From Adiantum capillus-veneris (Eukaryota > Streptophyta > Polypodiopsida > Polypodiales > Pteridaceae), in assembly GCA_014529385.2 (NCBI GenBank), contig CM043952.1:52509119-52573118 (forward strand): a stretch of DNA of 64,000 nucleotides. The letters are read 5' to 3'. The notes under the pieces are model-generated. The model was not told where the DNA came from. It was given only the letters and a program-made list of their open reading frames with translations, and made no database searches. The translations under genes and the position numbers were made by a program. Within the stretch, counting starts at the first letter, position 1. Every line of letters starts with the position of its first letter. Shown here piece by piece: positions 51,431-62,297 of the stretch.

Positions 51431-53642
51431 TCATCCACCTCTCTTCTTGGGTTTGGTTGTTTTTGAGCCGTGTTTCATAGGCTTTAGGAGGGAATCTAAT
51501 GGCACATTAACCTTCTCAACCAATACTGATCCTCCTGAACTAGCACTTCTTGATTTTTTCTCTATGGATGGTCTTTTCAAAAGTTGAGACGTCTGCGCAA
51601 GAGAAGGTGCAAACCTTTGCTCATGTTGTCTTATCTTCTCTTTAGATTGGGTAAGCTCCTCAAGTAGGGATTTTTGCTCTCGTTCCCTATGTGCTTTCAT
51701 CCTAGCATTTCTAGCTTTCCAACTATTTGGTTTGCTCTTGGTTTTTTGACTAGGTGCATTGGTCTTTGGTTCACTTGTCTCTAGACTCACCTCAATTTTT
51801 GGTTTCTCTATCTTTGGGTTCTCATCAACTTCCTTTTGAGCTTGCGCTCATGTACCTACTTGAATTGGCATGGCATTTTCAACTTCTGAGCTACTAGGTA
51901 GTTGAACAATTCCTAAGACATTCATTGTGATCTTTATGACTCGGGTGATTTTTTGAACAGTCAAGGATCAAGTGAATGATGCCATAGTCAAGGCAATAGG
52001 CATTTACTTCTGTGATCTCCGTCTGAGGACATTGTTTGACCAATTGGTTTTCATGGATTTTGTGACAATCTATCTCTGATCGAGAAGCTTCTTCTTGCAT
52101 TTCCTCTTGCCTGTAAACAAGCTCTGACCTAGCTAAGTCTCTATTCACAATGAACCACAATGTCCTTTTGCTCATCTCATACCTTATTTCTTTAGTTCTA
52201 AACACATGAGGTGGAGGCTGTACCACCTCACCATTCCATGTGTTTATCTCATCTTTTGTCGCTTTAAAGGACAGTATCGGCTTTGGTTGTTATAATACAT
52301 TGTAGTTGGTACTAGCACTAGTTTAATAGATGCTTCCATCGACAACGTACGTCTCATATCTGCAGACATTCTAACACCTAGCAATGGAGGTTGTTGTCCT
52401 AAGACAGGTTGTGGCTTTGAAACTCCTATTGGACTTAGCACATTCCCCATAGCGTCTCTAGGTGGAGGAGGTGCTATTGGAATAGGTTGTAAATCCCTCT
52501 CCCTAGAATATTCCATGCTATAGTAACACTCTTCCTCACATAGTTTGTCCATTTTCTCTCAGTTTTGCACCATCTAGACTCCCTCGGATCAGACTTTACA
52601 AGAGGAGTTGACCTCTTGACCATTTCATCGTCGATAAACTTTTCTTGATTGATAGGTGCCATTGGTTTCTCAATGGACTCACTCATTTGTCAATCATTGT
52701 GCTGAGAGGATATGTCATCATCTTGACTCTTACAACAGTTTTCTTTATATTCCTCAGTTATCCACTATATAAAGAGATTCTTTGATTAATTCATTTAGCT
52801 TCTTGCTCCTTCTCATATGTACATCCTTTTGAAGACCCGCATGTCTAAATACCCGGATAAAGATCAACATCAATCGTGCTTGCATAGGTAGTTCTACTCT
52901 TAAACATAACTTGATATATCTTTTGAGTTGTAATGCCATTTGTCGTACTGATTCACCCTCTTTCTGATTGAATTTGTGAATTTGAGAGACTGTATTGTGA
53001 GTTGTGCCTTTTGCAAGAATTCTCCAATGAGTTCCTCAAGAAACTCATCTACTCTCAAAATCGCATCTTTTGACTGAGTTGAACCATGTAGTTGCATCAT
53101 CTTCAAGAGTCGGTCCAAACCCTGCACACTGTGTTGCAAAATTTGAAACTTCCGCTGCTCTAATTACTCTTCTAAAAGATCTTACATGATCTCACAAATC
53201 TTTATCTCGAACTCAATCCAAATCCCTCAAACTATGTTGCAAAATCTAAAACTTCCTCTGCTCTAATTACTCTTCCAAAAACTCCTACATGATCTTACTG
53301 ATCTTTATCTCCAAGGTACTTCCTGTTTACCTATTTTTGGATCTAGGATGGTCTAGCCCACCGATTTTCTACAAGTCTAATCATAGACTCTCACAATCCT
53401 TATCTCATTTTCGACCGTCCACTATGCCTAGGTTCTTCTTTGAAGAGGTCGATTTTTCTCTTGGAGATTGGTCCATTGGGGAGATTCACTTGAGGAGGCA
53501 TGTTTGCCATCTCTATGATCATATCATCTGTCGTTATCGCTCTAGAAGGGAATCCAAGTGGCTCCCTTTTTGGAATTCTCGTAGGAATCCTCATGTTTGG
53601 TGGAGATATCTGTGGTCCTTCATTGACCAAATATACAATCAT
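51431..53642 (-). pseudogene. Element B gag remnant
   Basis: Minus-strand pieces in order are: a proline-rich N-terminus (53642-53400), capsid blocks (SLKFTNSIRKRVNQYDKW at about 52960; LCLRVELPMQARLMLIFIRVF near 52870), and a Pro-rich linker (52552-52244). A worn zinc knuckle follows (YCLDYGIIHLILDCSKN near 51960, first motif Cys changed to Tyr), and then a basic coiled-coil tail (51790-51431). The protease that should follow is at 34380-35226, beyond the Tat insertion. All frames are broken. Confidence 0.7.
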
Positions 53643-53795
53643 TTTGAATTCAAAACGTGGATTTGTGCTTTCATTAGCTCTATATTCTCTCCATACTTGT
53701 CAACAACTATAGATTTCCAATGACAGGTGACTTCATATGTATAGACATATAAGAGCTTGTAATCCATCTGCCGCGCTTTTTTGGGTATGACTCTG

Positions 53796-53809
53796 AGTAC
53801 CTATAAAGA
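53796..53809 (-). other. Element B primer-binding site, worn tRNA-iMet type
   Basis: The minus strand reads TAGGTACTCAGAGTC right after the LTR end. This resembles TGGTATCAGAGC with an insertion and a change. It supports a minus-strand element with gag to the left. Confidence 0.45.
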
Positions 53810-53810
53810 T

Positions 53811-54721
53811 TGTTGGGGGTCCCATCGTTGCAATAGCTCCAATGACCAACAAAACTATCAATCCACAGGGATGAGCTATTCGGCTAGGTCATGGAAACAC
53901 TCACACAATTAGTGAGCTAATCCTGGCAACAAAAATGGTTAACTCTATGAGGTGGGCTTCTCGGCCTATGGAGGAGCTAAGCCACAATGAAGGGAAATCT
54001 CCATATCCACTTCTCTTCACCTCCAATCAACCCAATCACACACACTACAATTGCAAGGCGCACACAACACTAATCCTATCATGCAACACACTAATCACAA
54101 GCACACACACATAGATCTATCGAGCACCACACTCCAATCAAACCTACATGCACACACAAGCAAAAGAGGACAATCACACAAGATTAGAGAGGGATTAACC
54201 ACTAATCTAGTTAATCTAAGCATCATAAGCAATCATAAGAAGTAAGAGAGAGGCATAGTGAGAGAGAATGAATCATTGATTAGTGTTAATCAAGTCTCAT
54301 GAGCAAGGAGAATCTCAAGGACTCCATAGCCACACACCTCAAGAGCTCTCACCAAAGAGTGCTCTCAACAAATGACTTGAGAACCCTAATTTCTTTTACA
54401 AACTGCCTTATATACCTAGGGTAAAAATATCCAATGTCCGGCCACCCAAGGCCTTTAGGGATCACCACTTACTGAATCTGCAATGTAGTCACAATAAGTG
54501 ACCTATTCTTTACAACTTGGAACTCCCATTGAGCCCGTAACACATTAGAATATTACAATGGCTTGAAATAAATCGAGAATTTACAATACGTGACCATTTT
54601 GGAAAAACGTGAAAAATGTGTAATTCCAATCTTTAGTGCTTCTCTGTATTCATCCTCGATGTGCATTCATATGTATTCGGTCTTTAGCAACTTCTGTTAA
54701 CTGACGTTGACTCAGTTAACA
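53811..54721 (-). repeat. LTR of element B
   Basis: 911 bp. In minus-strand sense it runs from TGTTAACTGAG to CCCCCAACA, with TATA box TATATAAGG near 54409-54417. A purine tract (AGGAAGGGGGGAA) abuts it on the right and a primer-site-like sequence abuts it on the left. It therefore looks like both the 3' LTR of sequence to the right and the 5' LTR of the gag to the left. Confidence 0.65.
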
Positions 54722-54734
54722 TTCCCCCCTTCCT
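54722..54734 (-). other. Polypurine tract beside the B LTR
   Basis: The minus strand reads AATAGGAAGGGGGGAA directly before TGTTAACTG. Confidence 0.65.
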
Positions 54735-57700
54735 ATTTTAGTGCCCGTCCTCGGGCACTGTTGAAAGGTGTCCGTGGAGGCAAGGGAAGGTTTTGATTGG
54801 TTGTTGATGGGTTGATTATCTTCATTTGTCGTTGGATTTGCTGATGAGGTTCAATTTTTTGCAGCATCTTCATTGGTCCGAATATGTCTGATGTGAGAGA
54901 TGATGTTGCATTTGTCCGTTGTAATAGCATAATGATGAGGCTTTTGTTTATTTATGAAAAGTATATACAAGGAAAGTAGAATGATGAGGTTCTAAATTAG
55001 GGTCTAATACCTGGATGACCAAACGAAAAAAGACCAGTGGGAAAAAAGTACCTTTGGAATACATGCATTACTGGAGTACTTATTAGCATGGGAAATATAC
55101 ATTGAGTACTCAAGGATTATTTGTTGATAGATATGGAAATAAAAAGGCAGAAAATGTAAGAGGGTAGCATGATGGAACATTGGTTTTGTATGTTGTAGTC
55201 CACTCAAGGTGCTTAGGTGGAAGCAAAAAAGAGTGTCTAATGCATATGTCCAATGGTGGGACATACTATTTATGCATACACAAAAATGCATGGGAAACAA
55301 TATGGTGTGCAAGAATGATTTTGAGGGGTTATTCAAAAAGATGGTGTAGCTATAAAAGCATTTGATATGGCTTTGCAATCTGGCACTCCTTAAGAATGGT
55401 TTTCACTGACGAGGATATGTGCTCTCATTTTACTGTGCATTGTGCGTGAGTGTTGAACTCTACTACACTCCACCAATTGTAAGTTAATACACGTTGACTC
55501 TTATGCTCATCTCATCCAGCATGAGCAACATGACTTTAGATATGCTCAAATCTTCCAGATTGAGCGTGTAAGCCTAATAACTACGACTCTTAGCACAGAG
55601 TTTAATATCACTTGAATCTTTGGGACTAATGCTTTGCTCATTTTATGGCTCAGCAGCCCGACTCTGACTAGGCCAAAGAGTGTTTTTGGCACCCTAGTGA
55701 CTTGAATTTTTACATTCTTGAGCTTACCACAAACATTTCTTCAGGTAAAAGTAAGCATGAATCCTGAAAAAGAGGATTAGTCAAGGACCAAGTTGGCATT
55801 GAAGGTTTCTTTTGCGATACCTGTTTTATCATCTTCAAATCTGCATTCGTGTTGGTTGGGTCGTCCTTCTTTGACTGTGAAGACTCCATTGGTTGTTTGA
55901 TTCTCTAATTAGGCATGTTGATAGTAGTCATTGATGTTGTTGGAGGCCTTTGTTATTTTTTGACCTCTGGCTTTTGCCTAGGAGCACTAGAAGACTTAGG
56001 AATCCAAACCTCTTGATGACCTTTGTAACTCCTTTGTTGACTTTGTTGAGCTTTAGGTCCTGCTGAGATCTTGAGATCTTCATGCAAGTCTGGTGTAGTT
56101 GCTCTTGGCTTGTGATCTCGGGGGGTGCACTATGTAATCATGTTAATGTATAACGTGAGTTCAAAAGGAGGGGTTTTAAAATACAAAAAATTTAGGCAAT
56201 TTAACAGAGATACATTAAAATAAGGGGTTTTAATATTCAATTTTGGAAAAATTTCCTAAAATAAGGGGTCATTTTATTCATTCTGACAAATTTAAAAGAG
56301 GGGTTTTTCAAATACCCTGTGAACGCACATCATATAGGGGGGTACTGAATGGTGAACCCCCCGAGCTTGTGTTTGACTGGTAGCCAAATCTTTGTATACC
56401 CTGTGTAGAACCCTTGTCCAAGAAGAACATTATTTGAGATCCATCTTTGTTATGTATCCTCTTGTGAGTTGTGGTAAACTTTAGCCTCTTTCGATGTTGT
56501 TCTGTTATATACCTGCTTCTTAGGTATTCTAGGATATTCTCGAAGTTGATACCTTGTGGGCCTTCTTTCTTGGGAGGGACTTGAAGTTACTTCATATGCC
56601 ATAACCTTCGGTTTTGGCACCCATATCTATCTTCTACCTCCATAGTACTCTTGTTCCTTTAAGCTCCATTGTGATGCTATCCATCCCATGTGTTTGTATT
56701 TTTTTGTTGAATTCTCGTCTTTAATCCAAATTGGATCATTGACTTTGACCAAGCTTCTCAAAACAAACACTTGGTTGACTATCTTTTGCTTTCTTGAGTA
56801 CTTTGGCTGAAATATCTTTGCTTTTCTAGGTGTCTCCTTAAAGGTTTTAGTTGGGTTAGCAATTGAATTGAAATTTTGAAATTTTGACTTGCTTGAAGAA
56901 TCCGATCCATGAGGGTTCTTTGATGTAGAGGCATATACTGTCACACCTTCTTTGCTAATCGTTGGAAGTTTCACTTTAGCTTTACCTTTGTCCGCAAGAT
57001 TTGCCTTTGATTCTAGTGACTCCTGCAACTCTGAATCTAGCATTAATGGTACCTATAATTGTTGTTCGCTAACTCTTGGAGAAGAGAGTATTAGCATTTT
57101 ATCTTATTTGTAGGCCTTGTGTTTGTTCTGTTTGATCTGCACTTCCTATTGCCTAAGTTGCTTTGAGCTCTTTTGAAGTTCTAAATGATGGAGATGAATC
57201 ATGTTCAATAAGATTTTCTTTGGCATCAGTGTCCACTTTAATTGTGCTGGAGGACTTTGTACTATTGTCCGCGGGTGACCAGTCTTGGTCTTCATTCTTT
57301 GTTGTCTCCATGAAGACTGCATCTTCATTGAAGTTTGTATCTCTAGGACCTTTTGGGCCATTGGCATTCCCATTATGATATCTGCTGGCATATCTATTGC
57401 TATGATCACGTGGAATTGAGCTTTGATGATCTATGAACTTACTTCAATGTTGGTGGATATGATGCCCCAACATTCTGCTCGTTTGTTTCCTGATATGCTC
57501 ACAAATTCAGGAGCATCTTCCAGCTGTTCTTGGCCACATCTTTTCCAAGCGCGAAAAGACATGAGGTTCTTGTCTAACTAAAAATCTAGCTTTACAACTC
57601 TTGACAGTTTTTCTTCATTTTCATTGGTGATGTTGCACTTGATCTTCTCAGGATTCATGTCTAAATTGACTGCTTTTGTTGTGGTAGTGTTCTTTGATTG

Positions 57701-58788
57701 AGCTTTATCTGCATTTTCTTTGGTTTGACCACCTGCTTCCATTGATGTCGAATCATATGACTGTGATACTGCACTCTTTTGCAATTGTTGAGCATTGTCC
57801 TCCTTCGTCTGGGTAACTCTTGATCTTAAAAGATCCATTGTACTATCTGGAAAAATTTGTCTCTTTGGAGGAGATTTTGGTGGTGACCTTTGTGTAGCTT
57901 TTTGAACTTTAGCTCCCATTGACCTAGGCATTTCTATCACCTGTTTTGGCAGCTTGAGGCTTTGCATCATCTTCAAATAGTCTTTGACTTCAGTTGGGCC
58001 ATCCGTAGGGGTTTGTACAAGATCATGATCTTGATGATAGTCGTTACCATGTGCATCTTGATATGCATATGTAAGCTTGATCACATGTAACTGTTTGAAT
58101 ACTATGGGCTTTGTTGGATTTTGACTTTGACTTGTAGATATCAGCTGAAACTTTTGTCCTTGATGATCTTCATAGAGGCATTTTTCTGTAGACTTCGATG
58201 GAATCTAGATTAGTTGAAAATTTCCAACAACCATATAATCTTTCAATTGTTTCTGCTTTGAAGAGGTCTATTGGCTAGAGGCTCTAGAGCGTCTAACTGG
58301 TGTAGCATTTCCTGGTACATGAGCTGATTTTGATGCATTTGCAGCTCCCCCCTTCCTAGGGTTATCACTATAGCCTACTTCATTGTAAGACTTCAACATT
58401 GTTTGGCTCTGATTTAGTCTCACCTTTTGGAACTGTGAAGGTACACTTTGGCTATCACTCTTGACATTTGGAATCTGTACTCCTTATGCATAGTTTCCTA
58501 TGTATCTCCTTCAGACATGACAAATTATTTCCCAAGTTAAGATGTAGATAGCATTATCTTTGCCCTGATATTGTCTATCCCATGGGTCTCCTACGATTTG
58601 AGCTTCTATGATTTTAGGATACAATGCATCATAGATACTAGACTCTGGTCTATATCTACTACTGTTTTGGTCAAAGTATATGCTTGTTTGGTCACAACAT
58701 TGAAGATTGATTTCCGATGGAGGAGAGTTTGGTTCGGAACACATTTCTAGGTTCACTCAGGTAATATCCTTCAGCTCTAGATAGGATG
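54735..58788 (-). pseudogene. Decayed interior of a second B-type element, unassigned
   Basis: Minus-strand frames (58511-58756, 57578-58084, 57146-57409, 56627-57043, 54733-54930) are Ser/Lys/Gln-rich, with no enzyme motif. Short tryptophan motifs (VWIPKSSSAP near 56000, DPIWIKDEN near 56730, IWVPKPK near 56620) resemble IWIPKSQLGQ at 33700, so the two regions probably come from one element type. The stretch 54940-55980 has no recognisable content. A small inverted-repeat element (56115-56364) is inserted. C2 begins at 58789. Confidence 0.35.
56115..56364. mobile_element. MITE-like element, 250 bp
   Basis: Terminal inverted repeats TCGGGGGGTGCAC (56118-56130) and GTGAACCCCCCGA (56352-56364) match at 12 of 13 positions. 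GCTTGTG flanks both sides (56108-56114, 56365-56371), and the next base differs. A 7- to 8-bp target duplication would suit a hAT-type DNA transposon derivative. Inside, the motif AGGGGTTTT recurs at least four times. It has no coding capacity. It interrupts one of the tryptophan-motif frames. Confidence 0.6.
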
Positions 58789-60272
58789 GTGAGGCAAGCT
58801 TTTCCATGCATGGGAACCCCCCATATATTTTTTCCCTTTTACCAAAATATTTCCTATTATATAAGTTTTAGACCATATATTTTGTTCCTTTCTTTGTTGA
58901 TCTCTCTTTTGACCTTAAATATTAAATATATATATTCTAAATTACATTATATATTTTAGTATTTATAATATATTTTTCATGTATGTATATTATTCCACCC
59001 TACCAAATATTTTATTCAAACCTCAACCCCACTTTCAAATTTCAATAATACCTCCATCTAGATGATTGTCAATCTTTTCAAAACTCTAGGTCATGTTTTC
59101 ATACACATGAAGGAGCTTACACTTGAAGGCAAGAGAGAAGTCCACTCAAAGGGGACCACCAAAAGACTTTTGCAGCCACAAATAATACATTATTTGGCTG
59201 AATTTTTCAGTTAAAGAAGAACCCCGAATCTGAAAGAGCCTTCAACATGAAAAATGTAGCTCGTCATCTCAACTTTTAGCTCAATGTTTTTCAAAATTTT
59301 TGGAGTTATGAACTCGGAGCTATGATTTTTGTAGTGGACCCTAGTTTTCTCATGTAATGGTGACACAGGCCATCCCTAGTTTTCTTCCCTCTAGAATGGC
59401 TATGGTTCTACAAGTCTTCAAGAATGATTACAAGAGACAATGCTCTTTTAATGAGGTCTTGGAAAGTCTAGAGTGATTCTATCACCATTTTTGGAGGATC
59501 CATCCTCATCAACAAATATCCACCTTCGACAACCTCTCTTGTAAATTTCTTACCTCTCTCTTTTCTCCCTAATAAGCTTATGTCTAGCTAAATCTAGACT
59601 ATTGTAAATATTTCCTATCCTCTACATCCTACCCACATTCTCTCTTCTTCTCTCTCTATTGACTCTGGTATTTTAAATAATGAGGAGACAAGATGGGAGC
59701 CGCACTCACATGCACCCCATTTTCCTAGTCACCAGAGTGGGACACTCACTTCAATTAGAAATATTGCTAAATCCTCTCCTCCTTCCCTATATAAGGAGGC
59801 CATGAGAGATCACCATAAAAAAAAAACACACACACAACATCACCAAAGAATACACTATGCATTGTGTGTGCCTAGTGCACACACACACACCCACATCATC
59901 ACCATCACCGCAATCACCATGCTCGTCTTGAGCATGACCTCTACACCCTTGGGCTATGGAAGATGAAAAGCAGCTAAATGAAGGATGATGGCGATAACCC
60001 TCGTGCGAGTCTTCGCCATCAACTCCCACCTATCCGCCATGTGCTCTACCACTCTCTCCCTTCTCATTCCCCTACCCTATGCTCCCCATTTCATCGCCTT
60101 ATTGCCTAAATAAAGCTTGAGGTTTTGTGAGTATGTTTTCCTGCAATGTTTTGCCCATGTGAGGTGTGCGGAATCGCCACCTAGTCTTGTGTTTGGAGTG
60201 AGCTTGTGTATGTGTGAAGGGTGTGTGGATTCGCCATCCTTTTGTGGTGCCTAAGTACTAAGCCGCAATACC

Positions 60273-60326
<54 letters not shown>

Positions 60327-60537
60327 TGATCTCATTTCCTTTCCTCTTCATCATTACTCTCGAGCATCCATCTCTCTTGGATGAAAACTTTGTTATGGTG
60401 GTGTGTTGTTTGCGTCCTAGCCGCTGAAGCTAGGTGGTGCCCCCTGTTTGCTTTATCATGACAGGCTTGAGGCGCGCTATTCGGTCCCCGGTGTTTTAGA
60501 GGCCGTCGGGGTTCGGGGTTCGCTTTGGTCCCTTCAT
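58789..60537 (+). repeat. C2 left LTR
   Basis: U3 (58789-59780) is unlike C1 and AT-rich. From the TATA box (59788) onward it follows the C1 LTR, including AATAAA at 60109 and a CT array at 60278-60323. The end is taken at CTTCA near 60537, before TTTGGTTCCCCCACTGAGAA, a possible primer site. Only the first 120 bases can be compared with the right LTR, and the two diverge after TTATATAAGTT. Confidence 0.75.
60278..60323. repeat. CT microsatellite in C2 LTR
   Basis: CT array at the same LTR position as in C1, shorter. Confidence 0.95.
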
Positions 60538-60538
60538 T

Positions 60539-60556
60539 TGGTTCCCCCACTGAGAA
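60539..60556 (+). other. C2 primer-binding site candidate
   Basis: TTGGTTCCCCCACTGAGA lies after the presumed LTR end and contains the needed TGG. C1 lacks this segment: its LTR passes straight into CCTTCAGTTTACAA, which C2 has 30 bases further on. Confidence 0.4.
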
Positions 60557-60609
60557 ACTTTTCATGAAACCCTTCAGTTTACAAGACTGAAACCCCTAAA
60601 ATATTGTGA

Positions 60610-60849
60610 ATGGATGAATGGCTAGCAGGATTTGCTAATTGGACGTCAGAAGAAGAAGAGCTCCAAGCAAAACTAGACGAACTCCCCATCTCCATCGAAG
60701 CTCAAGTGCCAGGCGTAACGGTAATCGATTTGCAGTGGGAGAGTCAACCAACACGCCAAACCCAGTGGATATACATAGGCCAAGTGCCAAGAAGAACAAG
60801 GAGAAGGTCGAAACCATGTCCGCATCCTACAACCAACCCACAACATTAA
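60610..60849 (+). CDS. C2 pre-gag ORF1 (79 aa)
   Basis: MDEWLAGFANWTSEEEEL matches the start of C1 ORF1. The rest diverges into a proline- and arginine-rich end (RRTRRRSKPCPHP) without the C1 zinc knuckle. It stops one base before the next ATG. Function unknown. Confidence 0.45.
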   Translation: MDEWLAGFANWTSEEEELQAKLDELPISIEAQVPGVTVIDLQWESQPTRQTQWIYIGQVPRRTRRRSKPCPHPTTNPQH

Positions 60850-60850
60850 A

Positions 60851-61075
60851 ATGGAAGGAGCTCTACACAATAGTGAATCAACACTATTCTGCTTTGAGAA
60901 TCGGGTAACTCAAGTCACCGAGGTAATTATCACAGTCAGTTTTCAAGTCGCACCTGATGCTGCAGCACAGATAACGGAATCACTGGCTCACACTCTCACT
61001 AGAGAAACTAGGGATCTACTGATTTTGTTTCAGGAAATAACACCACCCTCTCCCACAAGCTTGGACAGTGACTAA
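60851..61075 (+). CDS. C2 pre-gag ORF2 (74 aa)
   Basis: Begins one base after the ORF1 stop (TAAAATG). It contains VTEVIITVSFQVAPDAAAQI and a hydrophobic LLILFQEI. It is not recognised. It may be a very distant relative of the small-protein family that follows, but similarity is too low to claim. It ends 17 bases before the next start. Confidence 0.35.
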   Translation: MEGALHNSESTLFCFENRVTQVTEVIITVSFQVAPDAAAQITESLAHTLTRETRDLLILFQEITPPSPTSLDSD

Positions 61076-61092
61076 GCACCTATAAGCTTCAC

Positions 61093-61311
61093 ATGAAACA
61101 ATACAACCTACCTCAAGACAGATCACACATACCAACACGTGTACGCTCAATCAAGGTAATACTGGATTCGAAGGCTCACTACCAGCACGTCATTGACACC
61201 ATGCTGGGTGGGAAGAGGTTTTTGGAGGTTCTGGCATCAGATCAACCATTTGTCTTACCTTTGGTACAAGGCAATGTACCGTTTGAAGTTTTAATCTATG
61301 TCCTAGTATAA
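61093..61311 (+). CDS. Pre-gag small protein of C2 (72 aa)
   Basis: Fourth distinct member of the unrecognised family: RSIKVILDSKAHYQHVIDTM, then LGGKRFLEVLASDQPFVLPL and the end VPFEVLIYVLV. It shares the Tyr/Phe-Gln pair, the L-G turn, E-(V/I)-L, a proline followed by (I/F)-x-LP, and the hydrophobic C-terminus. It lies 84 nt before gag, the same place as in C1. It is the most divergent member, yet the order and spacing of conserved positions hold. Confidence 0.6.
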   Translation: MKQYNLPQDRSHIPTRVRSIKVILDSKAHYQHVIDTMLGGKRFLEVLASDQPFVLPLVQGNVPFEVLIYVLV

Positions 61312-61395
61312 GAGGGTATACACGCCTCCTTGTTAAGAAGAAAAAAAACTTTTGCAAGCTAAGGAGTGTGTCTATCTAGCTCTCTCTCAGTAATC

Positions 61396-62297
61396 ATGGC
61401 AAGTGTATCATTTCCAACATTTAAAGGAAAGAAGGGGGAGGATTTGGTAACAGACTTCCTAGATGACTTTGAAGTAGCATGTGTAGTGAGCAACAAAGAT
61501 ACGGATGAGTCCCGGGTTAGAATCTTTAAGCATCTCATGAAGCTAGAAGCTAGATCATGGTACAATGCACTTCCACAAGCAACCAAGGATGACTAGGAAC
61601 CCTTAAAAACCTCTTTTAAGAAGGGCTTTGGTGGAGGTACCACTTTAGAAAAGTTGTGGGACAAGTTGAGAGACTTGAAGCAGGAGGGTCTTTTAGAATA
61701 TGCCACCTATGAGTCCAAATTTGTGGATTTGTGGGAACGGTGGGTTGAGTCACTGGCAAGGGGGGAAGCTTCACCCGATTTCCTAAAAAAAGATCGGTTC
61801 ATGCATGGCTTATGGACGCTTCTCAAGGAGAAGGTGAAAGGTAGATTCCCGGCTACGTACGAGTTAGCCGTTGAGATTGCTCACCTTAAGGACAAGAAGC
61901 TGCGAATGAAAGCCAAAGAAACCGAGTCAATAGAAGCAGGAACATCGCATCGACCAGCAACTATGACAACCACCATTCCACCACCACCACCGGCTCTTGG
62001 GGTAAGAGATGACCAACAAGATATGTTGGCCCACATTACTGACCAACTGCAGAGTTTGTCTGTCCACTTAATATAGCAAGGGAGGAGTCAAGAAAGAGAT
62101 CAAGACCCTGGAAGAGCACGAAGACAAAACAGAGAGTATCACTGCTACAACTGCAGAGAAGACGGTCACGGTATGTACTACTGTCCCAAACCACGACAAA
62201 ACTATAATAGAGGAGGTAGGAGGAACCAATTGTCACCCCCTAGAGAAAGAACACCCCCACCCGGAGCACCAGCCCCACCAACACAAATTCTACGTCT
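61396..62297 (+). pseudogene. C2 gag, two TAG stops
   Basis: MASVSFPTFKGKKGEDL starts a capsid closely similar to C1 (WYNALPQATK, YATYESKFVDLWERW, FPATYELAVEIAHLKDKKLRM). TAG codons at 61594-61596 and 62074-62076 interrupt it. C1 has CAG at the second. The zinc knuckle CYNCREDGHGMYYC (62143-62185) is complete. The frame continues without shift into X, showing that the ancestral product was a Gag-X fusion. Confidence 0.82.
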
